Below, piece after piece: positions 8,729 through 18,189 of a stretch of 64,000 nt of DNA. The notes below the pieces were generated by a model. It was not told the DNA's origin and did no database searches. It saw only the letters and a program-made list of their open reading frames with translations. The stretch's first letter is position 1. Each line of letters begins with the position of its first letter. The stretch is from Streptomyces sp. SM10 (GTDB taxonomy: Bacteria > Actinomycetota > Actinomycetes > Streptomycetales > Streptomycetaceae). The stretch spans positions 1-64,000 of the forward strand of contig NZ_NEUF01000038.1 in NCBI RefSeq assembly GCF_002910915.1. Reading direction: 5' to 3'. The translations under genes were made by a program, and so were the position numbers.

Positions 8729-9529
8729 ATGCCCGACTACCACGATGATCTGCGCCTGGCCCATGTACTGGCGGACGCCGCCGACGCGGCGACGATGGAC
8801 CGGTTCAAGGCTCTGGACCTCAAGGTCGAGACCAAGCCGGACATGACGCCGGTGAGCGAGGCCGACAAACACGCGGAGGAGCTGATCCGCGGGCACCTGC
8901 ACCGGGCCCGCCCACGCGACGCGATCCTGGGCGAGGAGTACGGGATCGAGGGCACGGGCCCGCGGCGCTGGGTCATCGACCCGATCGACGGCACGAAGAA
9001 CTACGTACGGGGTGTCCCCGTCTGGGCGACCCTGATCTCGTTGATGGAAGCCGGCGAGGACGGTTTCCAGCCGGTGGTCGGCGTGGTCTCGGCACCGGCG
9101 CTGAGCCGACGCTGGTGGGCGGCGAAGGGCGCCGGGGCCTTCTCCGGCCGCAGCCTGACGTCCGCGACCCGGCTGCACGTGTCGAAGGTCGAGCGCGTCG
9201 CGGACTCCTCGTTCGCGTACGCCTCGATGACCGGCTGGGAGGAGCAGGGGCGGCTCGACGGCTTCATGGATCTGACGCGGGCCTGCTGGCGGACCCGGGG
9301 CTACGGGGACTTCTGGCCGTACATGATGGTTGCCGAGGGGTCGGTGGACATCTGCGCGGAGCCGGAGCTCTCCCTGTGGGACATGGCGGCGAACGCGATC
9401 ATCGTCCAGGAGGCGGGCGGGCAATTCACCAGCCTGGACGGCGTCTCCGGGCCCGGTGGCGGCAACGCGGCGGCGTCCAACGGGCTGCTCCACCACGAGC
9501 TGCTCGGCTATCTCAACCAGCGCTACTGA
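8729..9529 (+). CDS. hisN: Inositol monophosphatase family protein, histidinol-phosphatase HisN type
   Basis: This 266-residue enzyme belongs to the metal-dependent, lithium-sensitive phosphatase superfamily. The metal-binding motifs are GEEYG near residue 70, DPIDGTKNYVRG near 88-99, and SLWDMAANAIIVQEAGG near 215-232. In Streptomyces and corynebacteria this subgroup performs the histidinol-phosphate phosphatase step of histidine synthesis, and the sequence resembles that group more than inositol phosphatases. The ATG at 8729 opens MPDYHDDLRLAHVLADA, a typical N-terminus. The longer in-frame extension upstream has no clear ribosome site. Substrate assignment is by similarity. Confidence 0.85.
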   Translation: MPDYHDDLRLAHVLADAADAATMDRFKALDLKVETKPDMTPVSEADKHAEELIRGHLHRARPRDAILGEEYGIEGTGPRRWVIDPIDGTKNYVRGVPVWATLISLMEAGEDGFQPVVGVVSAPALSRRWWAAKGAGAFSGRSLTSATRLHVSKVERVADSSFAYASMTGWEEQGRLDGFMDLTRACWRTRGYGDFWPYMMVAEGSVDICAEPELSLWDMAANAIIVQEAGGQFTSLDGVSGPGGGNAAASNGLLHHELLGYLNQRY

Positions 9530-9873
9530 GACCGGAGTTCCGTCCCGCGTGACGCATGCGCGGGAGCCCTGCGGGGAACCTGTGGCGCCGGGCGGAGTCG
9601 CACGGGCATGCCGGGCCGGGCAGGCGAGCACGCGCGGCGCGCCGGCTGTAGACGGTCGCCGTGGTCATCGACGTGCGCCGCGGCAGCCGCCGCGCGACCG
9701 CCGGGCCCGGTCCGATCCGGGGCGCCCGCGGCACCCGGGGTCCGTGGGACGCTCTCCGCGGTGCCGGGGCGCCGGGGGCCTTGTTGTGTCCCCCCGGAGG
9801 TGCCACTCTGAAAGTCCCCCCACTTGTGAACTTGTGAATCGGCTCACGAAGACCGCTCCACAGGTCACTTCAC
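9530..9873. other. Gene-free interval between hisN and the CBS gene
   Basis: About 340 bases with no convincing coding sequence. The only notable pattern is a short direct repeat ACTTGTGA-ACTTGTGA at about 9822-9837 just upstream of the CBS gene; this could be a regulatory site, but nothing identifies a binding protein. The rest is GC-rich without long hairpins that I can see. Confidence 0.5.
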
Positions 9874-9890
9874 GAAGGAGGTGGCTCCTT
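9874..9890 (+). promoter_or_regulatory. Ribosome binding site inside a small hairpin
   Basis: The Shine-Dalgarno sequence GAAGGAGG (9874-9881) is followed at once by GTGG and CTCCTT, so AAGGAG (9875-9880) can pair fully with CTCCTT (9885-9890) across a four-base loop. The CBS start ATG is at 9893. This placement could limit translation unless the hairpin is opened. Confidence 0.55.
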
Positions 9891-9892
9891 TC

Positions 9893-10294
9893 ATGCTCGT
9901 CCGTGACGCCATGAGCACGCTGGTCCTGAGCATCGGACCGGCCCACACACTCCGCCAGGCGGCCCGGCTGATGTCGGCCCGCCGTATCGGAGCAGCTGTC
10001 GTCCACGACCCGGACACCTGCGGTCTCGGCATCATCACCGAGCGCGACATCCTCGACGCCGTGGGCTCGGGTCTGGATCCCGACGTCGAGACCGCGTCCA
10101 CCCACACCACCACCGATGTGGTCTTCGCCTCCCCCGCCTGGACCCTGGAGGAGGCCGCGGAAGCCATGACGCACGGAGGTTTCCGGCATCTGATCGTCCT
10201 GGACGGCGACGGCCCCGTCGGCATCGTCTCGGTGCGCGACATCATCCGGTGCTGGGCCCCGGTGCGACGACGGGCGGCCGGGATGGTGCTCTGA
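9893..10294 (+). CDS. CBS-domain pair protein
   Basis: A 133-residue protein made almost entirely of two CBS motifs (a Bateman module): the first around LRQAARLMSARRIGAAVVHD and GLGIITERDIL, the second around TLEEAAEAMTHGGFRHLIVL and GIVSVRDII. Such stand-alone modules bind adenine nucleotides or similar ligands and regulate partners. No partner domain is fused and none is obvious next door. The ATG at 9893 is chosen because a strong GAAGGAGG lies 11 bases upstream; the in-frame GTG at 9881 is inside that site. It converges on katA. Confidence 0.85.
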   Translation: MLVRDAMSTLVLSIGPAHTLRQAARLMSARRIGAAVVHDPDTCGLGIITERDILDAVGSGLDPDVETASTHTTTDVVFASPAWTLEEAAEAMTHGGFRHLIVLDGDGPVGIVSVRDIIRCWAPVRRRAAGMVL

Positions 10295-10377
10295 ACCCGC
10301 CGCGTCGGCACGCCGGAGCGAGACCCCGGCAGCGGCGGCCCGCCCCGCGCCACGGCCGCCCGGGCCAGGACACGGCT

Positions 10378-10419
10378 GCGGGCCGGACACCCTGAACCGT
10401 CCAGGGACATCCGGCCCGC
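10378..10419. terminator. Bidirectional terminator hairpin between CBS gene and katA
   Basis: An outer 10-base stem GCGGGCCGGA / TCCGGCCCGC encloses an inner CCCTG / CAGGG pairing. It sits between the convergent CBS gene and katA. There is no T-tract, as is common for actinobacterial terminators. Confidence 0.65.
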
Positions 10420-10437
10420 CGCCGACAGGCGTCCGGG

Positions 10438-11907
10438 TCAGCCGCGCAGGGCTTGGACCGCGGCCTCCAGCCGCTTGCCGAAGTCCCCGTCGGCCTGACG
10501 GAAGTTGCCGATCGCGCGCTCGGCGATGTCGTCGCGCGAGACCTGGGAGATGAACCCGGCCAGGTTGTCGATCAGCCGGCCCTTCTCGTCCTCCGCGAGG
10601 AGCCGGTAGAGGTTGCCCGCCTGCACGAAGTCGTCGTCCTCCGCGTGACCCGGGGCCTCGTGGTTGCCGGTGCCACCGGTGACGGGCACCGGCTGCCAGA
10701 GCGGCCGGCCGGTCTGGGCGGGGCCGCCGAAGCTGTTCGGCTCGTAGTTCTTCGTGCCCTTGTGGCGGCCGTCGTACAGGTGGCCGTCACGGCTGTTGGT
10801 GCGCACCTCGGTGGCGTGCGGGCGGTTCACCGGCAGGTGGTCGGCGTTGATGCCGACGCGGTAGCGGTGGGCGTCGCCGTACGCGAAGAGGCGGCCCTGG
10901 AGCATCTTGTCCGGGGAGGGGCCGATGCCGGGCACGAAGTGTCCCGGGCTGAAGATCGACTGCTCGACCTCGGCGAAGACGTTCTCCGGGTTGCGGTTGA
11001 GTTCCAGCGTGCCGATCTCGATCGGCGGGTAGTCCTCGTGCGGCCACACCTTGGTGAGGTCGAAGGGGTTGAAGCGGTACGCCGCCGCCTCGGCCGCGGG
11101 CATGACCTGGACCTGCACGGTCCAGGACGGGAAGTCGCCCCGCTCGATCGACTCGCGCAGGTCGCGCTGGTGGCTGTCCGGGTCCACACCGGAGAGGCGG
11201 ACGGCCTCCTCGGTGGTGAGGTTCTTGATGCCCTGGTCGGTCTTGAAGTGGTACTTGACCCAGAAGACCTCGCCGGCCTCGTTGTTCCACTGGAAGGTGT
11301 GCGAGCCGTAGCCGTTCATGTGGCGGTACGAGGCCGGGATGCCCCGATCGCCGAAGAGCCAGGTCACCTGATGCGTGGACTCGGGCGACAGTCCCCAGAA
11401 GTCCCAGACGTTGTCCGCCTCCTGCGAGCCGGTGTACGGGTCGCGCTTCTGGGTGTGGATGAAGTCGGGGAACTTGATGGCGTCCTTGATGAAGAACACC
11501 GGGGTGTTGTTGCCGACGAGGTCGTAGTTGCCCTCCTCGGTGTAGAACTTCAGCGCCCAGCCGCGGGGGTCACGGGCCGCGTCGGCGGAGCCGAGGTTGC
11601 CCGCCACGGTGGAGAAGCGCAGGAAGGTCTCGGTCTGCTTGCCGACCTCCGAGAGGAACTTCGCCCTGGTCCACCGCGAGACGTCGCGGGTCAGCGTGAA
11701 GGTGCCGTAGGCGCCGGCGCCACGGGCGTGCACCACGCGCTCGGGGATGCGCTCGCGGTTGAAGTGGGCGAGCTTCTCGAGAAGCGCCTGGTCCTGGACG
11801 AGAACCGGTCCTCCCGGGCCGGCGGTCTCGCTGTTCTGGTTGTCGGCCACCGGAGCGCCGGCCTCCGTGGTGAGCGGTCCCTGAGTCACGCGCGCCTCCT
11901 GCGTCAT
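10438..11907 (-). CDS. katA: Monofunctional heme catalase
   Basis: Small-subunit clade catalase of 489 residues, degrading hydrogen peroxide. The distal histidine lies in [14 protein letters not shown] and the following FSTVAG is characteristic. The proximal heme tyrosine lies in [22 protein letters not shown]-like and NQNxxxTRP-type stretches are present in usual order. The ATG at 11907 gives the normal N-terminus; the frame stays open further upstream into the catR promoter region, where an earlier start is unlikely. It is divergent from the Fur-family regulator gene at 12066, matching the known catA-catR pairing in Streptomyces. Confidence 0.95.
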   Translation of the reverse strand: MTQEARVTQGPLTTEAGAPVADNQNSETAGPGGPVLVQDQALLEKLAHFNRERIPERVVHARGAGAYGTFTLTRDVSRWTRAKFLSEVGKQTETFLRFSTVAGNLGSADAARDPRGWALKFYTEEGNYDLVGNNTPVFFIKDAIKFPDFIHTQKRDPYTGSQEADNVWDFWGLSPESTHQVTWLFGDRGIPASYRHMNGYGSHTFQWNNEAGEVFWVKYHFKTDQGIKNLTTEEAVRLSGVDPDSHQRDLRESIERGDFPSWTVQVQVMPAAEAAAYRFNPFDLTKVWPHEDYPPIEIGTLELNRNPENVFAEVEQSIFSPGHFVPGIGPSPDKMLQGRLFAYGDAHRYRVGINADHLPVNRPHATEVRTNSRDGHLYDGRHKGTKNYEPNSFGGPAQTGRPLWQPVPVTGGTGNHEAPGHAEDDDFVQAGNLYRLLAEDEKGRLIDNLAGFISQVSRDDIAERAIGNFRQADGDFGKRLEAAVQALRG

Positions 11908-11987
11908 GTCCTGCACAGCGTCGTTCCCCCGTGCAGCCTGTTCCCGGCCGTGGCCTGTCCTTGGCCGGTATGCCGACGATCCTACAA

Positions 11988-12000
11988 TGGACTTTGTCCA
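11988..12000. promoter_or_regulatory. Candidate CatR/PerR operator between katA and catR
   Basis: TGGAC-TTT-GTCCA is a perfect inverted repeat in an AT-richer patch (ACAATGGACTTTGTCCAAG) of the 158-base divergent intergenic region. Its position and symmetry suit a Fur/PerR-family dimer repressing katA and its own gene. The assignment rests on position and symmetry only. Confidence 0.55.
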
Positions 12001-12065
12001 AGTCAAGGAGACATCTAAAGTCACACCTACTCGGGACTCGGCCGTGCCACTGTTAGGCTGGGCCC

Positions 12066-12485
12066 ATGAGTGACCTCCTGGAACGACTTCGTGGACGCGG
12101 CTGGCGCATGACGGCACAGCGGCGCGTGGTGGCCGAGGTTCTCGAGGGGGACCATGTGCACCTGACGGCGGACGAGGTTCACGCGAGGGCCGTCGCACGA
12201 CTGCCCGAGATCTCCCGCGCCACGGTCTACAACACGCTGGGCGAGATGGTGTCCCTCGGCGAGGTCATCGAGGTCTCCACCGACCGCAGGGCGAAGCGGT
12301 ACGACCCGAACGCCCACCGCCCCCACCACCACCTGGTGTGCGGGAGCTGCGGAGCGATCCGGGACGTACACCCGTCGGGCAACCCGCTGGCGGACCTGCC
12401 GGCCGACGAGCGCTTCGGCTTCACCGTCTCGAACGTCGAGGTGACGTACCGGGGTATCTGCCCGAACTGCGCCGCAGCGGCCTGA
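12066..12485 (+). CDS. catR: Fur-family peroxide-responsive repressor CatR
   Basis: The 139-residue protein has a winged-helix N-domain ([12 protein letters not shown], then [13 protein letters not shown]) and a metal-binding C-domain. [13 protein letters not shown] supplies regulatory-site histidines and the first structural zinc pair (C92, C95); CPNC (C132, C135) is the second. Placement divergent to katA makes it the equivalent of S. coelicolor CatR, a PerR-like sensor that loses DNA binding when peroxide oxidises its metal site. The ATG at 12066 is the only sensible start. Confidence 0.92.
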   Translation: MSDLLERLRGRGWRMTAQRRVVAEVLEGDHVHLTADEVHARAVARLPEISRATVYNTLGEMVSLGEVIEVSTDRRAKRYDPNAHRPHHHLVCGSCGAIRDVHPSGNPLADLPADERFGFTVSNVEVTYRGICPNCAAAA

Positions 12486-12542
12486 GTCTGAGGGAGCGCC
12501 CGCCCGCACCCTCACGCCGGGCACCCTTTGCGGGGGCATACG

Positions 12543-12580
12543 ACAGAGGCCCGGATCCTTGGAAGGATCCGGGCCTCTGT
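12543..12580. terminator. Strong hairpin terminator between catR and tRNA-fMet
   Basis: An 18-base perfect stem, ACAGAGGCCCGGATCCTT (12543-12560) with its complement at 12563-12580. It lies between the convergent catR and first initiator tRNA genes and can end transcription from either side. A closely related hairpin occurs beside the second tRNA copy at 14982-15011. Confidence 0.8.
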
Positions 12581-12587
12581 CTTTCAG

Positions 12588-12661
12588 TAGCGGGGACAGG
12601 ATTTGAACCTGCGACCTCTGGGTTATGAGCCCAGCGAGCTACCGAGCTGCTCCACCCCGCG
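12588..12661 (-). tRNA. Initiator tRNA-fMet (CAT), copy 1
   Basis: On the minus strand the 74-base gene folds as a cloverleaf: acceptor CGCGGGG paired with CCCCGC, D-arm GAGCAGCTCGGTAGCTC, anticodon arm CTGGGCTCATAACCCAG, T-arm with GGTTCAAATCC. Two initiator marks are visible: three G:C pairs closing the anticodon stem (GGG/CCC) and an unpaired first base of the acceptor (C1 opposite T72). CCA is not encoded. It is identical in sequence to the copy at 15022-15095. Confidence 0.95.
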
Positions 12662-12754
12662 TCGTTGTGAGTGCAACACTACGGCACGCTCGCCCGCAGG
12701 AGCAAATTCATTCCCCGGCCCCCCGCACGGCCCGTCCGCACCAAGGGGCCGTCG

Positions 12755-14809
12755 TCAGGCGGTGAGCTCCTGGTGCAGCGCCTCCAGCAGTCGCGCCGCC
12801 CGCTCGGTGACCTCCGCAGGCCCGAGCTCGACCGCCCGGGCGCACCAGCGCTGCCCCTCGGTGAGCTCACCCCTGCGGGCGGCGAGCAGGGCGAGGCGCA
12901 GCGCCGCCCGGCCGTGCCCGTCGTTGGCGGCGCGGCTCCACCACAGGGCCGCCTCGCGCTCGCTGCCCTCACGGGCGAGCAGCAGGCCGAGGTTGAAGGC
13001 CCCGTTCCGGCTGCCCGACTCGGCGGCCTCGCGGTACCAGCGGGCGGCGTTGGCCATGTCACCGCGCGCGGCCGCGAGCATCCCGGCCCTGACCTGGGCG
13101 CGGCGGTGCCCCTGCTCGGCCGCTCTCTCGTACCACTCCTCGCACTCCGTCCTCTCCGGCATCGGCTCCCCCAGCGCGGGAGGCCCGGGGGCCGGCTGGC
13201 GCAGGTCGAGGACACCGGCCAGCCGGAAGGCGGCCTCGGCACTGCCGCCACCCGCGGCGCACCGGAGATGACGCTCGGCCTCCTGCTCCTCGCCGTCCCT
13301 CAGCAGCGCCATGCCGACCTGGAGCGCGGCATCGGTGTGCCCGGCCGCCGCCGCCCGCTGGTACCAGCCGAGCGCCGTGCGGTCCTCGTCCCGCCCGGCG
13401 TGCAGGATCCCGAGGTTGAAGGCCGCGTCCACGCTGCCCGCCTCGGCCGCCTTGGAGAACCAGGGCTCGGCCCCGGTCGCGTCGCCCTCCTGGAGCAGCA
13501 GGACGGCCAGCGCGTTCGCCGCCTCGCGGTGCCCGGCGTAGGCGGCACGGCGGTACCACTGCTCGGCCTGCGGGATCCGGTCCTGAGCGGCGCAGAGCAG
13601 GCCGAGGTTGTACGCGCCGTTGACGTCACCCGCGTCCATGGCGGCGCGGTACCAGCGCTCCGCGGTCTGCTGCTCACCCCTGGCGGCGTGCAGCGCGCCC
13701 AGGGCGTTGGCCGCGTTGCCGTCGCCGTCCTGGGCGGCACGCAGCCACCAGACGGCTGCGCTCTCCTCGTCGCCCGCGTCACGCAGCAGGAAGCCGAGGG
13801 CGCAGGCCGCGCGGGCCTCGCCGTCCTTGGCGGCGGTGAGATACCAGCGGCCGGCCTCCTTCAGCTCGCCACGCTGTTCGAGGATCGCGCCGAGATGCAG
13901 GGCGGCACGGCGGTGGCCGCGCGCGGCGGCCTGGCGGTACCACTGCTCGGCCTCGCCGACCCGTCCCGCATCGGGGCCCGCCACGGGGCTGTCCCGCTTC
14001 ACCGGCGCACCGGTGCCCGGCGCACGGCGGTCCTCGCCCACGGCACGGCCCATCCCGAACGCATCGTGGGCGTCACCCACGGCGTTGCGCTCGATCGTCC
14101 GCGCCAGCCGGTACGCGGCCTCCCTGTGCCCCTGCTCCGCTGCCGCACGCAGCCAGCGCTCGGCGCCCGCGTCGCCGCGGTGCTCCAGGAGGTCGGCCAG
14201 CGCGTACGCGCCCAGTGCGTGGCCCTGTTCGGCGGACTGGCACAGCCAGTACTCGGCGCCGGGCTCGTCCCCCCGCTCACGGAAGTGGCGCCCCAGAGCG
14301 TGCGCGGCCGCGGCGGAGCCGGCGACCGCGGCGATGCGCCACCAGCCCGCCGCCTCGTCCGCGTAGCCCCTCTGATGGAGGAGCACGCCGAGGTTGTTCG
14401 CCGCAGCACGGTCGCCCTCGGCGGTGGCGGCGCGCAGGTGGGCCTCCGCCCCGTCGAGGTCGCCGCGGCGCAGCAGGAGGGCCCCCAGGACACTCATCGA
14501 CGCAGTGTCCCCGGACTCCGCGGCCCGCCGGTGCCGGGCCTCGGTCTCGTCGGCGTGATCCGCGGTGTCGGTGGTGTCCGCACCCTCGGAGGCATCCGTC
14601 CCCTCGACGTCGGCGCTCAGGGCCGCATCGCCCGTGCCGGTGATGTCCGTGGTGAGGATCGGGGTCTCGTGCGCGGCGTCTGCGGTATCGGCGGTCCCGG
14701 CCAGGGCAGCGGCGAATGCCGCATCTGCCTCGTTATCCGCCGTCCGGCCGCGTCGCTGCACAAACCGCCCTGTCTCCAACAGAGTTGCCCTGTCCCCCAT
14801 AAATACCAT
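12755..14809 (-). CDS. Sel1/tetratricopeptide-repeat protein
   Basis: A 684-residue protein. After about 60-100 acidic, low-complexity residues it consists of tandem ~36-residue Sel1-like repeats, with motifs such as AEQWYRRAAYAGHREAANAL and AFNLGILHAGRDEDRTALGW recurring more than a dozen times. Such solenoids act as protein-interaction scaffolds. There is no signal peptide or membrane segment, so it is probably cytoplasmic. The ATG at 14809 has AGGTGG eight bases upstream; a second ATG at 14800 is possible. It sits alone between two identical initiator tRNA genes, with no operon partner. Its specific role is unknown. Confidence 0.88.
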   Translation of the reverse strand: MVFMGDRATLLETGRFVQRRGRTADNEADAAFAAALAGTADTADAAHETPILTTDITGTGDAALSADVEGTDASEGADTTDTADHADETEARHRRAAESGDTASMSVLGALLLRRGDLDGAEAHLRAATAEGDRAAANNLGVLLHQRGYADEAAGWWRIAAVAGSAAAAHALGRHFRERGDEPGAEYWLCQSAEQGHALGAYALADLLEHRGDAGAERWLRAAAEQGHREAAYRLARTIERNAVGDAHDAFGMGRAVGEDRRAPGTGAPVKRDSPVAGPDAGRVGEAEQWYRQAAARGHRRAALHLGAILEQRGELKEAGRWYLTAAKDGEARAACALGFLLRDAGDEESAAVWWLRAAQDGDGNAANALGALHAARGEQQTAERWYRAAMDAGDVNGAYNLGLLCAAQDRIPQAEQWYRRAAYAGHREAANALAVLLLQEGDATGAEPWFSKAAEAGSVDAAFNLGILHAGRDEDRTALGWYQRAAAAGHTDAALQVGMALLRDGEEQEAERHLRCAAGGGSAEAAFRLAGVLDLRQPAPGPPALGEPMPERTECEEWYERAAEQGHRRAQVRAGMLAAARGDMANAARWYREAAESGSRNGAFNLGLLLAREGSEREAALWWSRAANDGHGRAALRLALLAARRGELTEGQRWCARAVELGPAEVTERAARLLEALHQELTA

Positions 14810-14981
14810 CGTCGCACCACCTGTAACCCGCGTACACCTGGTATATCGCGGCCAGTGAGGTCACTTCAGCGTTTTGTCGACATGCCCACAGAGAGACAAG
14901 TGAAACACGGTTGAGTCCAACTGGTGCCCCGCGAACCGCACTTCACTCCGACAACTTGAGAAAACGCCTCATGACATGACA

Positions 14982-15011
14982 AAGGCCCGGATCCCAAAGG
15001 ATCCGGGCCTT
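14982..15011 (-). terminator. Terminator downstream of tRNA-fMet copy 2
   Basis: AAGGCCCGGATCC (14982-14994), a CAAA loop, and GGATCCGGGCCTT (14999-15011) form a 13-base perfect stem, followed on the minus strand by a short T-rich stretch (TTTGTC). It is closely similar to the hairpin at 12543-12580, so the hairpin and tRNA appear to have been duplicated together. Confidence 0.8.
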
Positions 15012-15021
15012 CACCTTTCAG

Positions 15022-15095
15022 TAGCGGGGACAGGATTTGAACCTGCGACCTCTGGGTTATGAGCCCAGCGAGCTACCGAGCTGCTCCACCCCGCG
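15022..15095 (-). tRNA. Initiator tRNA-fMet (CAT), copy 2
   Basis: The 74-base minus-strand gene is the same sequence as copy 1, with the CTGGGCTCATAACCCAG anticodon arm and the C1:T72 mismatch. The flanking bases GTCGTTGTG on the 5' side and CTTTCAG on the 3' side are also shared with copy 1, which supports recent duplication or gene conversion. Confidence 0.95.
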
Positions 15096-15137
15096 TCGTT
15101 GTGTTCAAACCGTACCACGACGCGGGGTGGACCTTTC

Positions 15138-18062
15138 TCAGCTGCCCTGGTCGTCGCCCGCCGGCTTCTCTGCGCCCTCGGTCCCCGAGGGCGAGCCGGA
15201 CTTGGGCTGCGCCGCGGCGGCCCGCTCCAAAGCGTCCTGGAGGTCCGCCTGGGCCTTGCCGTAGGCCTGCCAGTCCTGCTCCTTGAGAGCCGCCTCGCCG
15301 TCCGTGTACGCCTTCTGGGCGTCCGCGATGGCCTTCTTCAGCGCGGCGTCCCCGGTGGCCGGTGGCTCCGTGGTGTCGCCCGGTGGCTCGGTCGGCTCCG
15401 TCGGCGGCGTGGTCGTGTCCGACCCCTCGACCCCGAAGACCGCGTTGAGCGCCTCCCCGAGACTGTTCTCGAAGACGATCTTCGACCCGTACGAGGCGGC
15501 GACCTTGCGCAGCAGGGGATAGTTCTGCGTGCCACCGCGCGTGTAGACCGGTTCGATGTAGAGGAAGCCCCCGTCGAGCGGCACGGTCAGCAGATTGCCG
15601 TACTCGATGTCCGAGTCGGTGCCCTTGAGGTTTCTCACGAACTCAGCGACGTCGTCGTTGCCGTTGAGCTCACTCTGTACCTGACCGGGGCCCTTCACCG
15701 TGGTGGTGACTCTCAGCAGCCTTATCGTGCCGTAGTCCTTGCCGGCCGCGTCCGCGTCCACCGCCATGAACGCCCCGAGGTTGGGCCGCCCTCTCGGGGT
15801 GAACGTGGTGGTCAGCGAGAACTTCTGCTCGTCCTGGCCCGGCATCTTCATGCTCAGGTAGTACGGCGGAACGGCCCCGGGCTCCTTGTTGGTGGGGTCG
15901 TCGGGCACCTGCCAGGCGTCACTGCCGCTGTAGAACTGGGCGGGGTCCTGGACGTGATAGCGCGTGAGCAGCTCGCGCTGGACCTTGAACAGGTCCTGCG
16001 GGTAGCGCAGGTGGTCCATCAGGTCCTGCGGGATGTCGCCCCTGGACTTCACGGTCCCGGGGAAGGCCTTGCGCCACGTCTTGAGCACCGGGTCCTGGGT
16101 GTCCCACTCGTAGAGCGTGACCTTGCCGGTGTAGGCGTCGACGGTGGCCTTCACCGAATTGCGGATGTAGTTGACCTGGTTCTGCTGGGCGACGACCGCA
16201 CGCTGGTTGGTGGTCAGCGAGTCGGCCGTGGTGTCACCGAGCGTCGTACGCGAGGCGTACGGGTAGCCGTTGGTCGTGGTGTACGCGTCGACGACCCACT
16301 GGATCCGCTTGCCGACGACCGCCGGATAGGCGTCGCCGTCGATGGTCAGCCAGGGGGCGACCGCCTCGACGCGCTCCTTGGGTGTCCGGTTGTACAGGAT
16401 GCGCGATCCCTCGCCGATGGCCCCGGAGTACAGGATCTGCGGCTCGCTCATCGACACCGCGTAGGCGGCACGGTTGAAGGCGTTGGAGAGACTGACCCCG
16501 CTGTCACCCTTGTAGCTGGTGGTCCTCTCGCCGTCCTGCTCGTAGTCGAGCTCCTTCTGGGGACCCCCGACGATGGAGTACTGCTCGGTCTTCTCGCCGT
16601 AGTAGATCCGCTGCTCGTACTCCCCCAGCTCGCCGGTGGTCGGCAGGCCCGACTCCGTGAAGTCGGGGGAACCCGTCGGATTGGTGCCCGTCGTGGTGCC
16701 CCGGGCCGCGATGGCGCCGTAGCCGTGGGTGTACGTGAAGTGGTCGTTGATCCAGTTCCGCTTGGGAAGGCCGTCGATGTTGAGCTCGCGCAGGCCGATG
16801 ACGGTGTCCTGCTCCTTGCCGTCCTCACCCTTGTAGCGGTCGACGTCCAGCGTCTTGGGGAACTGGTAGTAGTTCCTCCTCTGCTGGAGCTGCTGGAAGG
16901 CCGGGGAGACGACGTTCGGATCCATCACCCGGTAGCTCGCCGCGTCGCTCGCGGAGGCCCGGAGCTTGACCCCGTCCGTCGTCTTGCTCTTGCCGGAGTA
17001 GTCCTCCACCTTCGCGTCGTCGATGTCGTAGGCATCACGCGTCGCGTCGATGTTCTTCCGGATGAACGGTGCTTCCTTGGCCTGCTCGTTGGGCTGGACC
17101 TGGAACTTCTGCACGATCGCCGGGTAGAGACCGCCGATGAGGATCGCCGACAGCACCATCAGGCCGAAGCCGATCACCGGCAGCTGCCAGGTGCGCCGCC
17201 AGAGGGTCGCGAAGAAGAGCATGGCGCAGATCACGGCGATGCAGAACAGGATCGTCTTCGCCGGCAGGTAGGCGTTGGCGTCGACGTACCGCAGGCCCGT
17301 CCAGTTGTCCGTGGCCTTGAAGTCGCTGGACTTCACGGCGAGGCCGTACCGGTCGAGCCAGTACGCCACGGCCTTCAGCGAGACGAAGACGCCGAGCAGC
17401 ACGGAGAGATGGCCGGTGGCCGCACCCGTCGCCCGCGCACCCGGGCTGGTGACCCGGAGTCCGCCGTACAGGTAGTGGGTCACGGCCGCCGCGATCAGCG
17501 ACAGCACCACGGCGGCGAAGCCGAAGCCGAGCAGGAAGCGGTACCACGGCAGGTCGAAGGCGTAGAAGGAGACGTCCAGCTTGAACTGGGGGTCCTTCTG
17601 CCCGAACGACACGCCGTTGACGTACATCAGCCAGGTGCGCCACTGTCCCGACGCCGAGGCGCCGGCGATGAGCCCGACGAGCGCGGTGACCGCGAGCAGC
17701 ACCCACTTCTTGTAGGGGGCGACGCTCATCCGGTACCGGTCGAGACTCTGCTGCTCCAGCGACATCGCGCTCAGCGGCGGCCGGAGCCGGTGCGCGAGCC
17801 AGATGTTCACACCGATGGCCACGGCCATCAGCAGTCCGAAGACGAGGAACAGCCCGATCTTGGTCCACAGGGTGGTGGTGAAGACAGACGTAAACGCGAC
17901 CGACCTGTACCAGAGCCAGTCCGTCCAGAACCCCGCGAACATGACGAAGACCATGGCGAGAACCGCCAGGACACCCAATGTCATGAGCAGGGTACGGACG
18001 CGCCGGGACGGGCGGCCGACTCTGATCCGTGGCCCGGTCGGGCCTCCGCCGCGGTCCGGCAT
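15138..18062 (-). CDS. UPF0182 family large membrane protein
   Basis: This protein of about 974 residues has seven predicted N-terminal transmembrane segments (first in the [19 protein letters not shown] region). A large extracytoplasmic domain follows, with a low-complexity, proline- and threonine-rich tail near the C-terminus ([19 protein letters not shown] region). It matches the actinobacterial UPF0182 family (Rv3193c in M. tuberculosis); the function is unknown. ATG 18062 begins [20 protein letters not shown]; an upstream GTG with a nearby GAGG is an alternative. It is convergent to the second tRNA gene. Confidence 0.9.
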   Translation of the reverse strand: MPDRGGGPTGPRIRVGRPSRRVRTLLMTLGVLAVLAMVFVMFAGFWTDWLWYRSVAFTSVFTTTLWTKIGLFLVFGLLMAVAIGVNIWLAHRLRPPLSAMSLEQQSLDRYRMSVAPYKKWVLLAVTALVGLIAGASASGQWRTWLMYVNGVSFGQKDPQFKLDVSFYAFDLPWYRFLLGFGFAAVVLSLIAAAVTHYLYGGLRVTSPGARATGAATGHLSVLLGVFVSLKAVAYWLDRYGLAVKSSDFKATDNWTGLRYVDANAYLPAKTILFCIAVICAMLFFATLWRRTWQLPVIGFGLMVLSAILIGGLYPAIVQKFQVQPNEQAKEAPFIRKNIDATRDAYDIDDAKVEDYSGKSKTTDGVKLRASASDAASYRVMDPNVVSPAFQQLQQRRNYYQFPKTLDVDRYKGEDGKEQDTVIGLRELNIDGLPKRNWINDHFTYTHGYGAIAARGTTTGTNPTGSPDFTESGLPTTGELGEYEQRIYYGEKTEQYSIVGGPQKELDYEQDGERTTSYKGDSGVSLSNAFNRAAYAVSMSEPQILYSGAIGEGSRILYNRTPKERVEAVAPWLTIDGDAYPAVVGKRIQWVVDAYTTTNGYPYASRTTLGDTTADSLTTNQRAVVAQQNQVNYIRNSVKATVDAYTGKVTLYEWDTQDPVLKTWRKAFPGTVKSRGDIPQDLMDHLRYPQDLFKVQRELLTRYHVQDPAQFYSGSDAWQVPDDPTNKEPGAVPPYYLSMKMPGQDEQKFSLTTTFTPRGRPNLGAFMAVDADAAGKDYGTIRLLRVTTTVKGPGQVQSELNGNDDVAEFVRNLKGTDSDIEYGNLLTVPLDGGFLYIEPVYTRGGTQNYPLLRKVAASYGSKIVFENSLGEALNAVFGVEGSDTTTPPTEPTEPPGDTTEPPATGDAALKKAIADAQKAYTDGEAALKEQDWQAYGKAQADLQDALERAAAAQPKSGSPSGTEGAEKPAGDDQGS

Positions 18063-18189
18063 CTGGAAAGCCAACGTGCGCACCTCGAAGTTCGCGGTCG
18101 TGTGAAGCAGGCCCAGCGATCGTAGAGCCCACCTATGCAACTTACTGAGGCTTTACCTAGTTCCCGTTACCGGGGCGGAAGGAGGCAGG

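Noticed and set aside
15099..18125. A 1,008-codon open frame antisense to the UPF0182 gene
   Set aside because: It is an open shadow frame caused by high GC. The minus-strand product has clear membrane segments and family sequence; the plus-strand one has no recognisable domain and implausible composition.
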